Of a stretch of 64,000 nt of DNA, positions 41,930 through 51,949 are shown one piece after another. This DNA comes from Streptomyces sp. SW4 (GTDB taxonomy: Bacteria > Actinomycetota > Actinomycetes > Streptomycetales > Streptomycetaceae), in the NCBI GenBank assembly GCA_003248315.1, contig QKWM01000004.1, positions 5,453,001-5,517,000 of the forward strand, written 5' to 3'. The notes under the pieces were generated by a model. That model saw only the letters and a list, made by a program, of their open reading frames with translations. It did not search any database and was not told the DNA's origin. Both the position numbers and the translations under genes were made by a program. Numbering within the stretch: position 1 is the stretch's first letter; each line of letters opens with the position of its first letter.

Positions 41930-43410
41930 TGTTCGGCCTTCCTGCGTGCGTGGGCGGCCACGTCCTGCTCCAGCCAGCCGCGCCGGGCGAGTTCGCCGAC
42001 GAAGGAGAGGTAGACGGGCGTGAGCCGGTCGGTGCGGGACGGGTCGGGCCGCAGCTCCTCGCGGACGCGCACCATGGCGGCCGCGGCCTCGGGAGGGACG
42101 GCCCGGAGGCGGTGGCGGCGAGCACCGCCATGCCGGTGGCGCTCTCGGCGTGCTCGGGCAGGGCGACCGGGCGGCCGAGGACGTCGGCGCGCAGCCGGGA
42201 CCAGTAGCGGTTGCGGGCGCCGCCGCCGGTGAGCGTCAGCGGGCCGTCCACGGGGGCGCCGAGATGGTCGAGGTAGTCCAGGCAGAGCCGTTCCAGGCAG
42301 GCCACGCCCAGCAGGAGGGTGTGGAACTCCTCGGCGTCACCGGAGGGCTCGCCGAGCACGAACGGCACGGCACCGGGGGCCCGGAACGGGAAGCGCTCTC
42401 CGCCGGTGCCGACCAGGGGATAGGCGACGGCGGTGGAGCCGGTCGCGGCGGCCCGCGCGGTCAGCGCGTCCAGGTCCGCCCCGGGGAACCGGCGGGCGAT
42501 CACGCCCGCGCCGCTGCTGGACGCCCCGCCGGGCAGCCAGGTGCCGCCCGGCCCGCGGTGGCAGTAGACCACCCCGCCGGGGTCGCGGACCAGCCGGTCG
42601 CTGGCCCCTTCAGAACGAGCGTGGTGCCGAGGACGGAGTTCCACGCGCCGGGGGAGAGCGCACCGGCGCCGATCTGCGCGGCGGCGCCGTCCGTCATGCC
42701 CGCCACGACGGGTGTGCCCGCCGGGATGCCGGTGGCCGCCGCGGCGCTCGCGCAGACGGTGCCGATGACCGTGCCGGGCCGTACGACGTCGGGAAGGATC
42801 TCCGCCGGCACGCCGAGCGCGGCCAGCTCCTCGTACGGCCACCGCTCGGCGACCAGGTCGTACCCCGTCTTCAGGCTGTGACCCGTGTCGCTCGCCGCCT
42901 GCCGGCCGGTCAGCCGCCAGGTGACCAGGTCGGCCTGGTGCAGCAGCCGGGCGCCCGCCGGGAGCCGTGTGCGGTCCAGCAGCCACAGCAGCTTCGGCAG
43001 CGCCCACGACGGCTGCATGGTGCGGTAGCCGAGCTTCTCCCACACCGGCCCGCCGGCCTCGTTGACGCGCTCGGCGTACGCCGCGGCGCGCCCGTCGTCG
43101 TACATCAGCCCCGCCGTCAGCGGGGTGCCGTCGGCGTCGGCGAGCAGGACGGTGCCGGACGTGGCGTCCACGGCGAGACCGCGCACCCGGCCCGGATCGA
43201 TGCCGGTGAGCGCCTCGCGGCAGGCGGCGGCCAGCGCGGACCACCACTGCCCGGGTCCTGTTCGTGGCGTACGCCGTCGCGGCGGCCGGTCAGCGGCCGG
43301 GACGCGGCGGCGAGCAGCCGGCCGGTGCCGTCCACGGCCACCGCCCGGGCGCTCTGGGTGCCCAGATCGAGCCCGAGGTGGACGGCGTCGGCGGACAGTG
43401 CGTCAGACAT
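41926..43410 (-). CDS. FGGY-family carbohydrate kinase, xylulokinase-like (three frameshifts)
   Basis: An ATP-dependent sugar or polyol kinase of 495 residues after repair near 42092, 42606 and 43251. The N-terminal phosphate loop is LGLDLGTQSARAVAVDGTG, then HEQDPGQWWSALAAACREAL with the catalytic-domain lead, MYDDGRAAAYAERVN, GMTDGAAAQIGAGALSPGAWNSVLGTT (ATP site) and the C-terminal TLTGGGARNRYWSRLRADVLGRPV. It overlaps the second kinase gene upstream by 8 nt and the phosphatase downstream by 4 nt. It belongs to the xylulokinase/ribulokinase branch. The exact sugar is unknown. Confidence 0.87.
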
Positions 43411-44979
43411 GGGTGGCCTTCGGGGCGTCGCTCGGGGTGCCGGCCGCGGAGACGGCCCGCACCGGTGCGGACACGGCGGGCGGGGAGGGCGCGTCACCGG
43501 ACGGGGGTGCCCAGCCGAGGGAGCGGGCGGCTTCCCGCCGGCCGAGATAGGCGGCGTACAACTCGTCGTAGAGCGCGGTGCGTTCCGGGTCGGGTTCCCA
43601 GGTGGAGCGGATCCGGACGTAGGTGGAGGCGGCGCTGTGCATGCTGCTCTCCGCGCCGGTGAGCACCAGGCCGGTCAGGAACGCGCCCTTGGCGCCCAGC
43701 TCCGTGCCGCTGCTGCGGGCGGTCGGTACGCCGGTGACGTCGGCGATGAGCCGGCACCACTGGTCGTTGGCCGCGCCGCCGCCGCACAGCCGCAGCTCCT
43801 CGACCTCGGTCGCCGACGCCGTCAGGCAGTCCCGGACCGCGAGGGACAGGCCTCGAAGACGGCACGGGCGAGATGGGCGGGGGTGTGGTCCAGGGACAGG
43901 CCCCAGAACCCGCCGCGCGCCCGCGGGTCGAGGAAGGGGGCGCGCTCGCCGGCCGGCGACAGATAGGGCAGGAAGCCCAGTCCGTCCGCCCCGGGGCCGA
44001 CGGAGAAGGCCAGCTCGCTCAGGGCGGCCGGGTGCTCGGCGGCCAGCGTCCGGCAGGCCCAGTCCAGGACCTCGGTGCCCGACAGGGTGGGGAAGGCGCG
44101 CAGGACGCGCTCGCGGCCGCGGTAGGCGATGTTGATTCCGCACGGCTCGCCCGAGGCGTCCATCCGGCGGCTCACGATCTCGGTGCACAGGGTGGTGCCG
44201 AGGATGGTGCACGCCTGGCCGGGGTTGACCACGCCGGCGCCCCGGGCGGTGGCCGCGATGTCGTAGGGCGCCATGACGACGGGCAGCCCGGCGGGCAGGC
44301 CCAGCTCGGCCGCGGTGTGCCGGGTGATCTCGGCGATGCGCTCGTGCTCGCCGAGGACCCTCGGCAGGAACCGCTCCGCCCAGCGCATCCCGAACAGATC
44401 CAGCAGCCCGGGGTCGTAGTCCCCGGTGGAATGGTCCAGGAACGGGGCGGAGGCGTCCGACTCGTCGATCGCGGTGACGCCCGTCAGCCTCAGGAACAGC
44501 CAGCCGGCCGCCGTGAGCGCCGTGCGGGAGCGCTCCAGCCGGCCGGGGTCGTGCTCGGCGAGCCAGCTGAGCACGGCGTTCGGCATCCCGCTGCTGGTCA
44601 GCGAACCGTTGCGGTGGTAGGCCTCCGTCAGCACGCCGTCGGCGGACCAGCGGGCGAGCAGGTCGCCCGCCCGGCCGTCGGACCACAGGATCGCCGGTCC
44701 GGTGGGGCGGCCGTCGCCGTCGACGAGCCAGCAGCCGTCGCCCTGGGCGGTGAAGGCGACCAGCCACACCGGGTCGTGCCCGGGGCCGAGCTGGGAGAGC
44801 GCGCTGCGCACGGTGAACACGACGCCGTTCCACACCGCGTCCATGTCCTGTTCCGCCCAGCCGGGACGCGGCCGGAGAACTTCGGTGCCGATGCGGGCGA
44901 CCGCCAATTCCTGGCCGCGGCCGTCGAAGACGACCGTTTTGATGACCGACGTTCCGACGTCGATGGTGAGAACCGACAT
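43403..44979 (-). CDS. FGGY-family kinase, erythritol kinase-like (one frameshift)
   Basis: A second FGGY kinase of 525 residues after restoring one G near 43851. It begins LTIDVGTSVIKTVVFDGRGQELA, a pattern seen in erythritol kinases (EryA). WAEQDMDAVWNGV, FTAQGDGCWLVDGDG, LWSDGRAGDLLARW, APYDIAATARGAGVVNPGQACTILGTT and LRLCGGGAANDQWCRLIADVTGVPV-like segments complete the fold. A 40-residue Ala/Pro-rich tail ends it. It is first in the operon, about 270 nt from the divergent DeoR gene, with operator-like motifs between. Phosphorylation of a tetritol or pentitol is inferred. Confidence 0.86.
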
Positions 44980-45081
44980 GAGCTGAATTACCCGCCCTTC
45001 GAAAAGGCCCTGCGCAGACGGAACACACGGCCGTCCGACAGGCTCAGGGAAACGCCGCCGCGTCATCCGCGTCAATCACCC

Positions 45082-45217
45082 GTGTGAAACATCGCGCGCC
45101 CGGACGCCGCGGACGTGTGACGTCGGGGCAGGGCGCCCGGCGGGAGCGGCGGACGTGCGCCGTCCGCGCGGGCCGGGGGCGGACCCGCCGGTGTTACCGT
45201 CATGTGAAGTTCACATG
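45082..45217. promoter_or_regulatory. operator motifs between kinase operon and DeoR gene
   Basis: The divergent spacer holds GTGTGAAACATCGCG at 45082-45096 and a perfect 17-bp palindrome, CATGTGAA-G-TTCACATG, at 45201-45217, just before the DeoR gene. Related GTGAACATC motifs recur upstream of the MFS gene. They are probable DeoR-regulator sites. Confidence 0.6.
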
Positions 45218-45253
45218 CCCGCTTCGCACGACGACCCGAGGGAGCCACAGCCC

Positions 45254-46027
45254 ATGAACCGGACGAGCGACCAGGACGACCGCCGGCGCCGGCTGCGCGA
45301 GCTGGTCACCTCCAAGGGGTTCGTGCGCACCGCGGACCTCGCCGCGCAGTTCGGCGTCAGCGTGATGACCGTCCACCGCGACCTCGACGCCCTCCAGGCC
45401 CAGGGGTGGCTGCGCAAGGTGCGCGGCGGCGCCAGCTCCCTGCCCTCCACGCAGTTCCACGGCAGCGTCGGCGAGCGGATGACCACGATGGCGCAGACCA
45501 AACAGCGCCTGGCCCGGGCGGCGGCGGGCGACCTCGCGCCCGGGCAGGTCGTGATGCTCGACGACTCCACGACCTGCCTGAGCCTGACCCAGCACCTGGC
45601 CGAGCAGACCCCGATCACCGTGATCACCAACTCGCTGCCCGCCGTCACCGCCCTCGCCAGGGAACCGGGCGTGGCCCTGATCGCCCTCGGCGGCACGTAC
45701 TTCCCGGCGTACGACGCGTTCATGGGCGTGCACACCGCCCACAGCGTGGAGTCCTTCCGGGCCGACGTGCTGTTCATGTCGACGACGGCCGTCACCGGCG
45801 GGCGCTGCTACCACATGTCGCCGGAGACGGTGCAGGTGAAGCGGGCGATGATGGCGTCGGCCGCGCGCCGTGTGCTGATCATCGACCACACCAAGTTCGC
45901 CAACCAGGGGCTGTACGCGCTCGCCCCGCTGACCGACTTCGACCTGGTCGTCGTGGACGACGCGGCGCCGGCGACCGAGGTCAGGCGGCTGCGGGACAGC
46001 GGCGTGCGGGTCCGGGTCGTCACGTGA
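45254..46027 (+). CDS. DeoR-family transcriptional regulator
   Basis: An intact 257-residue DeoR-type repressor. The N-terminal helix-turn-helix reads RLRELVTSKGFVRTADLAAQFGVSVMTVHRDLDALQAQGWLRKVRGG. The C-terminal sugar-phosphate-sensing domain shows VMLDDSTTCLSLTQHL, VITNSLPAV, LIALGGTYFPAYDAFMG, DVLFMSTTAV and VLIIDHTKFANQGLYALAPL. ATG 45254 with GGGAG upstream is preferred over ATG 45215, which lies inside the palindrome. It sits between the kinase operon and the MFS permease and most likely represses both until a phosphorylated sugar intermediate accumulates. Confidence 0.9.
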   Translation: MNRTSDQDDRRRRLRELVTSKGFVRTADLAAQFGVSVMTVHRDLDALQAQGWLRKVRGGASSLPSTQFHGSVGERMTTMAQTKQRLARAAAGDLAPGQVVMLDDSTTCLSLTQHLAEQTPITVITNSLPAVTALAREPGVALIALGGTYFPAYDAFMGVHTAHSVESFRADVLFMSTTAVTGGRCYHMSPETVQVKRAMMASAARRVLIIDHTKFANQGLYALAPLTDFDLVVVDDAAPATEVRRLRDSGVRVRVVT

Positions 46028-46143
46028 ACATCACGCGCACTTCACGCCGGGCGGGCGAGGGCCGGAGCCCGCGGACGCGGCGCTGAGCTGCGGTGACGGC
46101 GGCGGCCGGGGCGGGTCGCCGGCGCGCGAACATCGATTTCACG
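46023..46143. promoter_or_regulatory. operator motifs upstream of the MFS permease
   Basis: GTGAACATCACG with a trailing CACTTCACG at 46023-46046 and GCGAACATCGATTTCACG ending at 46143 repeat the motifs found on the other side of the DeoR gene. They lie 125-245 nt upstream of the permease start. Confidence 0.5.
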
Positions 46144-46266
46144 CCGGTGGCCGAGCCGCGTGTGAGGTCTTCCCGCCGGCCGATTGACCCCGCCGTAACA
46201 CCGCATTTTTCATCGTGACACCTTTCGGGCCCCGCTCGGCCCGACCCACGAAAAGGTGGTTCAACG

Positions 46267-47579
46267 ATGACCGTCGCACTCGATCCGAACGCCGCACCGG
46301 ACGAAAACCGGACACGGAATCCGATCGAACGGATCGGCATTCCCCGGTCCCTCGCGTGGGGATTTCTCGGCCTGCTGATATTCATGATCGGCGACGGCGT
46401 GGAATCCGGATATCTCTCGCCGTACCTCCTGGACGAGGGGCTGTCCCGGGACCGGGTGGCCCTGCTGTTCACCGTCTACGGCGTGACCGCGAGCGTGGCC
46501 GCCTGGTTCTCCGGGGCGCTGTCCGACCTGTGGGGGCCGCGCCGGGTGATGATGCTCGGCCTGGGCATCTGGGCCGTGTTCCAGCTGGTCTTTCTGGTCT
46601 TCGCGGTCCCGTCGGCCGACTTCTGGCTGCTGCTCGTCAGCTACGGCCTGCGGGGCTTCGGATATCCGCTGTTCGCCTACGGCTTCCTCGTCTGGGTCAC
46701 CGCGGTCACGCCCAGGAGGCGCCTCGGCTCGGCGGTCGGCTGGTTCTGGTTCGCGTTCACCGGCGGGCTGCCGACGCTCGGCTCGCTCCTCGCCAGCGTC
46801 TCGGTGCCGTGGATCGGCGCCTACGCCACGCTGTGGGTCTCGCTGGCCCTCGTGGCGGCCGGCGGGCTGATCGCCCTGCTGCTCGTACGCGAGCCGACCG
46901 GCCGGCGGCGGCTGGCGCCCGCCGGGGAGCGGCCGGTCGCCACCCTGCTCGGCTCGCTGACCATCGTCTGGCGCAACCCCCGCATCGGCGCCGGGGCCGT
47001 GGTGCGGGCCGTCAACACGGCGGCGCAGTTCGGCTTCCTGGTCTTCCTGCCGGTCTTCTTCACCGACACCCTCGGCTTCTCCCTCAGCGAATGGCTGCAG
47101 CTGCTGTCCGCCATGTTCGCCACCAACATCTTCTTCAACCTGATCTTCGGCGTGGTCGGCGACCGCATCGGCTGGCAGCGCACCGTGGCCTGGTTCGGCG
47201 GCGTCGGCTGCGCCGTCACGACGCTGCTGCTCTACTACGGGACGCGGGCCGGCGGAGACCACTACGCGCTCGCGATGCTGCTGGTGAGCCTGTTCGGCGC
47301 GACGCTGGCCGGGTACGTGCCGCTGTCCGCGCTGATGCCGTCCCTGGCGCCCCGGCACAAGGGCCAGGCGATGTCGGCGCTCAACCTCGGCGCCGGGGTG
47401 AGCACCTTCCTGGGCCCGGCCGTGGTCGCCGTCTTCCTCGGGCCGCTCGGCGTGGAGGGCGTGATGTGGGTCTTCGCCCTGCTCTACCTGGGCAGCGCCG
47501 GCCTGACGCTCGTCCTCACCCTGCCGAAGGGGAGACCGGGGACGCCGCCCGGGCACGGGCGGGGCGGGCCGCCGCCTGA
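46267..47579 (+). CDS. MFS polyol/sugar permease (one frameshift near the end)
   Basis: A 12-helix major facilitator transporter of 437 residues once one G is restored at 47529-47532. Without it, the frame runs into a repeat and gains a meaningless Gly/Ala tail. IPRSLAWGFLGLLIFMIGDGVESGYLSPYLLDEGLSRDRVALLF and the loop GALSDLWGPRRVMM resemble ribitol/arabinitol-type (RbtT/DalT) permeases. RHKGQAMSALNLGAGVSTFLGP lies in the C-terminal half. AAAAGGTGG precedes ATG 46267. It probably imports the polyol or sugar acid phosphorylated by the two neighbouring kinases. Confidence 0.87.
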
Positions 47580-47659
47580 GCGCCCGTGGGGCGGACCGCG
47601 CCGGCGTCCGGAAGGGGCGCGGCGGCCGCACCGGGGTTCCCGGCCGGACGGGAGCCCGG

Positions 47660-47757
47660 GTGCGGCCGCCCTCGGCGGCGGGGGCGCTACGGGGTGTGCG
47701 GCCGCCCTCGGCGGTGGGGGCGCTACGGGGTGGTGCGGCCGCCCTTGACGGTGGGGC
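47660..47757. repeat. 36-bp direct repeat, two full copies and a partial third
   Basis: GTGCGGCCGCCCTCGGCGG plus GGGGGCGCTACGGGGT starts at 47660 and again at 47696, with a truncated diverged copy from 47733. It lies between the repaired MFS stop and the LacI-type operators. The rest of the 294-nt gap has no gene. Confidence 0.8.
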
Positions 47758-47778
47758 CACGGCCTCACATACTGGCGG

Positions 47779-47806
47779 CCAAATCGATTTGGCCAAATCG
47801 ATTTGG
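47779..47806. promoter_or_regulatory. two adjacent LacI-type operators
   Basis: The 14-bp palindrome CCAAATCGATTTGG occurs twice in immediate succession (47779-47792 and 47793-47806). The central AATCGATT is typical of LacI-family sites. They lie 68-95 nt upstream of the permease gene, and a LacI-family gene closes the same locus at about 52 kb. Confidence 0.75.
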
Positions 47807-47873
47807 CTCTCCGTCCAGGGCCGGATCGCGGCTGAAATCCGAGCGTGCCCGTACGCCCGAACGGAGCCCGAAC

Positions 47874-49744
47874 GTGTCCAGTCCCCACCCCGAGAGCCGG
47901 CGCGAGGCCGGCCGACCGCCCGCCCCGGCTGCCGGCCGCCCGGCGGCCACCCACCCGGCGTTCCCCGCGCCCGCCCACCCGGCGTCCCCGTCGCCCGCCC
48001 ACCGGGAGGCGGCCGCGTCCGCCCACGCGGAGGAACCCCCGGCTGTCCGCGTAGAGGAACCCTCGGCTGTCCAGGCAGAGGAACCCTCGGCCGTCGGTGC
48101 GGAGGCGCCCCCGGCCGTCCGTGCGGATGCCGATCCGCCCGCCGCCGCGGCGGACCGGCCGGCCGCGTTCCCCGCCGGCCTGCCTGCCCCGCCGGCGGCC
48201 CCGGCCCGGGCCCGGCCGACCCGCCCGCCGCCTCCGCCGACGACCCCGCGGCCCGTCCCGCGGGGAGCCCGCGCCCGCCCCCGGTGCGGTGCGCCACGCG
48301 GGCAGCCCGCGCCCGCCCCGGTGCCGCGCGCCACGCCGGCCGCGGGTCTTCCGGCGACGGGCGCCCGCCCGGCACCTCGCGGGAGGGCGGCCGCGCCACC
48401 GGTGACCGGCCACGGCCCCACCCCGTCGACGAGTCCCGCCCGCTGGGCCGCATCCTGCTCTTCGGCATCCAGCACGTCCTGGTCATGGCCGCCACACCCA
48501 TCTCGGCGATCTTCCTGATGAGCGCCACGCTCGGCCTCGACTCCGACGTGACCGTCGACCTGCTCTCCGCGGCCTTCGTCCTGTCCGGCGTCGGATCGCT
48601 GATCCAGTCGCTCGGGCCCTGGAAGTTCGGGCCCCGGCTGCCGTTCGTGATGCTCCCCGGCGGCGCGCCGCTGATCCTGTTCCTCGCCATCGCCGAGCAG
48701 CACGGCGTCCGCACCGCCACCGGCGCCGTGATCCTCACCGCGGCGTTCTACTTCGTCGTCCTGCCGGTCTTCTCCCGGCTGCTGCGGTTCTTCCCCGCCC
48801 TGGTCATCGGCACGATGATCGTCATCGTCGGCGTCAACCTGGTGAAGGTCGGCGCGGTGCTCGTCACCGGACGCCCCGGCACGCCCGGCTTCGCCGATCC
48901 CGTCGACCTCGGGCTGGGCATGGCGACGATCGGGTTCACCGTCGTCTTCTACCTGCTGTTCAGCGGCATCCTGCGCCAGCTCGCCGTGATGCTCGGCCTG
49001 CTCGCCGGCACCGCCCTCGCCGCCGCGGTCGGCGCGATCGACACCGCGGGGGCCGGCGGCGGGGGACTGTTCAGCCTGCCGCAGGCGATGCCGTTCGGCT
49101 CACCCGAGTTCAACCTCGTCGCCGCGCTGCCGCTGATGCTGTACAGCCTGGCCTCCATGGCCGAGGCCACCGGCCAGACCGTCATCAACGCCGAGGCCGT
49201 CGGCAAGGACATCGACAAGCGGACCGACGTGCCGAAGACCGTCCGCGGCGACGCGCTCACCTCGCTGTTCGGCGGCTGCTTCGGCCTGCCCCTCATGGTC
49301 ACCAGCGGGGAGAACATCGGCATCGTCCGCGTCACCGGCGTCCGCAGCCGGTTCGTCACCGCGGCCGCGGGCGTGGTGCTCGTCGTCATCGGCTTCCTCG
49401 CCCCCGTCACCCAGGCCATCAGCGTGATCCCGTCCGCGGTGGTCGGCGGCACCGCCATGGTCGTGTTCGCCGTGATCACCGTGCTCGGCGTGCAGATGCT
49501 CGGCCGCTCCGACCTCGACAAGCACACCAGCACCTTCGTCTGCGCCGTCGCGCTCGCGCTGGGCCTGCTGCCGATCCTCGTCCCCGGCGTGTACGCCCAC
49601 TTCCCGCCGAACGTCCGCATTCTCCTGGAGAGCGGCGTCGCCGTCGGCGCGTTCGTCGCCGCCGTCCTCAACATCCTCTTCCACCACGTCCGCCCGGGCA
49701 TCGCCGCCCGGCTGGCCACCGCACGCACAGAAAGCGACCGATGA
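47874..49744 (+). CDS. NCS2-family purine/uracil permease with long Pro/Ala-rich N-terminus
   Basis: A nucleobase:cation symporter-2 transporter of about 623 residues. The membrane domain begins near DESRPLGRILLFGIQHVLVMAATPISAIFLM and includes RLPFVMLPGGAPL, SMAEATGQTVINAEAVGKDID and the signature GLPLMVTSGENIGIVRVTGVRSRFVTAAAG, where most members have N-x-G-x-x-x-x-T-R. About 190 residues of Pro/Ala-rich sequence precede it, including four 24-bp-encoded EEPxAV repeats. One base is missing somewhere around 48200-48400. GTG 47874 has GGAG seven bases upstream. Its stop overlaps the amidohydrolase start (ATGA). Purine import for the downstream deaminase is inferred. Confidence 0.83.
48030..48125 (+). 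repeat. 24-bp coding tandem repeat, four units
   Basis: GAGGAACCCTCGGCTGTCC plus five variable bases recurs at 48030, 48054, 48078 and 48102. It encodes EEPSAVxA repeats in the N-terminal extension of the permease. Confidence 0.8.
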
Positions 49745-51163
49745 CCCCCTCCGACCGCGATCTCCTCTCCGCTCCCGGCCCGCTCCTGCTGCTGCCGGAG
49801 GCGGTGCTGCTGCCCGAAGGCCCCGTCGACGGCTGGGCCGTCGTGGTCGGCGACGGCCGCTTCGAGGCCGTCGGACCCGCGGCGGAACTGGAGCGCGCCC
49901 ACTCGGAACTGACGCCCGTACGGCTGCCCGGACGGCTGCTGATGCCCGGCTTCGTCGACGCCCACCACCACCTCACCCAGAGCTTCGGCGCCGCCCTCGC
50001 CTTCGGCGAGCCGTCCGAGATCTTCCGGCGGGTGTGGGTGCCGCTGGAGGGCGCGCTGGACGAGGAGTCCGCCTACGTCGCGGCCAAGCTGGCCGCGCTG
50101 GAGGCGCTGCGCGGCGGCTTCACCACCGTCGCCGACGCCGGCACCCGCGCCGGCGTGGACGTCGACGTGGTCGCCTCCGCCGCGCGCGACGCGGGGATCC
50201 GGTGCGTGCTCGGCCTGGTCTGCAACGACGCCGGCGACCCCGGCGGGGCCGGCACCCCGGACCCGGCCGTTCTGGAGAACGCCGAGAAGCACCTCGCCCG
50301 GTACGCCGACGACCCGCTCGTGCACGCCTCGCTGGCCGTCTCCATCCCCGAGGCGGCCACCGAGGGACCCTGCGGGCCACCGCCCGGCTGGCGGCCGAGG
50401 CCGGCGCCGTCGTGCAGATCCACGTCAACGAGCACCTCGCGAGCGTGGAACGCTCCCTCGTACGGCACGGGCTGCGGCCCCTGGAGCATCTGCACCGCGT
50501 CGGCGCGCTCGGCCCGCAGCTCCTCGCCGCGCACGCCACCCTCCTCACCCCGCACGAGGTGACCCTGCTCGCCGACACCGGAACCGCCGTCAGCTACAAC
50601 CCGGTCGCCAGCGCCTGGAAGGGCAACGCGGTCGCCCCCGCCACCACCATGGCCGAGCGCGGCATCCGCTTCGGGCTCGGCACCGACGGCACCCGCGGTG
50701 ACGGCTTCCGCCTGGCGGACGCCGCCGAGTTCGCCCAGCGGCTGGCCCACGGACTGGGCACCGGCGACTCCTCCTGCGGCGCCGGCTGGACCTGGCTGGA
50801 GCACGCCACCCGGGCGGCGCGGACGCCGTCGGTCTGGGCGCCCGCACCGGCACCGTCGCCCCGGGGCTCGCGGCCGACTTCCTCCTCGTCGACATCGACA
50901 CCCCGGAGCTGGCGCTCTCCTGGGACCTGCCCTGGGAACTCGTCCGGCGCGGCAACCGCGACCAGATCGTGGCCGTGTTCGTCGCCGGACGCCTGCGCCT
51001 GTGGCAGGGCCGGCCGGCCGACTGGGACGGGCGCGCACTGGTCGCCCGGGCGGCGGAGCTGGCCCGCGCCACCGTCGCCCGAGCGGACATCACCCGGGCG
51101 CACCCCACCTCGACCGCGGCCCGGGCGCGGCACCGGGCAGGGGAACGGGGCGCGGCGCGGTGA
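49741..51163 (+). CDS. guanine/8-oxoguanine deaminase-like amidohydrolase (two frameshifts)
   Basis: A zinc-dependent TIM-barrel amidohydrolase of 474 residues after repair near 50365 and 50816. The metal ligands are the His-x-His of VDAHHHLTQSF, His in VVQIHVNEHLASVE, His in LLAAHATLLTPHE and Asp in GLGTDGTRGDGF. The family (guanine, 8-oxoguanine, triazine deaminases) removes amino groups from purine-like rings. It is translationally coupled to the NCS2 permease (ATGA) and to the TSUP gene downstream (GTGA), so import and deamination of a nucleobase form one operon. The exact base is not determined. Confidence 0.86.
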
Positions 51164-51869
51164 CGGTGCAGACGCTGACGGTCCTCGCCGTCACGGTGGC
51201 CGTGGCGGCGTTCGTCCAGGGCAGCAGCGGACTCGGCTTCGCCCTCATCGTCGCGCCCGTGGCCGGGATCCTCGACCCCCGGCTGGTCCCGGTGTTCGTC
51301 CTGGCGTCGATGATCCCGCTCAACCTGTACGTCGCCTGGCGGGAGCGGGCCTCGCTCGACCTGCGCGGCGCGGGCTGGATCACCGGCGCCAGGCTCGCCG
51401 CGACACCGGCCGGGCTGGCGCTGCTCTGGCTGATCCCGGAGCGCAGCCTCGGTGTGTTCGTGGGTGTCGCCACGGTGCTCGCCGCCGTCGTGAGCCTCGC
51501 CGCGCCCGCGTTCACGCCCGGCCGGGCCGCCTACGTCGGCGCCGGGGCGGTGACCGGGCTGACGGAGACCGCGACCGGCGTCGGCGGGCCCCCGCTCGCG
51601 CTCGTCTACCAGCACCGGCCGCCCGGCGAACTGCGCTCCACCGTCGCCGCGTGCTTCCTCGTCGGGAAGTCGCCTCCCTGGTCCTGCTGTTCGCCACCGG
51701 CAGGGCCGAGACCGCGGAGCTGGGGCAGGCCGCCCTCCTGCTGCCCGCGATCGCCGCCGGGGCGTGGCTCAGCCGGCTGGTGCACCACCGCCTGGACGCC
51801 CGCAGGATGCGGCTGTTCGTGTTGGTCTTCGCGCTGGTCTCGGGCCTGGTGCTGATGCTGGGGGTCTGA
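51160..51869 (+). CDS. TauE/SafE (TSUP) family transporter (one frameshift)
   Basis: A membrane protein of 236 residues after restoring one G near 51665. About seven to eight helices are predicted: VAVAAFVQGSSGLGFALIVAPVAGIL, FVLASMIPLNLYVAWRERA, the second repeat GAGAVTGLTETATGVGGPPLALVYQHRPP, and a final FVLVFALVSGLVLMLG. TSUP proteins move sulfite, sulfonates or small carboxylates. It overlaps the amidohydrolase stop (GTGA). Export of an organic product or co-substrate is possible, but the link with purine metabolism is unexplained. Confidence 0.84.
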
Positions 51870-51881
51870 CGGCCCCGGCCC

Positions 51882-51916
51882 GCGCCCGCGCCCCGCACGC
51901 TCACGGGCGCGGGCGC
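51882..51916. terminator. bidirectional terminator between TSUP and LacI genes
   Basis: A perfect 12-bp stem (GCGCCCGCGCCC with its complement) with an 11-nt loop separates the convergent genes. Confidence 0.75.
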
Positions 51917-51949
51917 CCGGAACCGACGGCGGGGCCGGGCGAGGTGCGG

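Noticed and set aside
47580..47748. C-terminal Gly/Ala repeat extension of the MFS permease
   Set aside because: It arises only if the G run at 47529-47532 is taken literally. Adding one G gives a normal stop at 47579.
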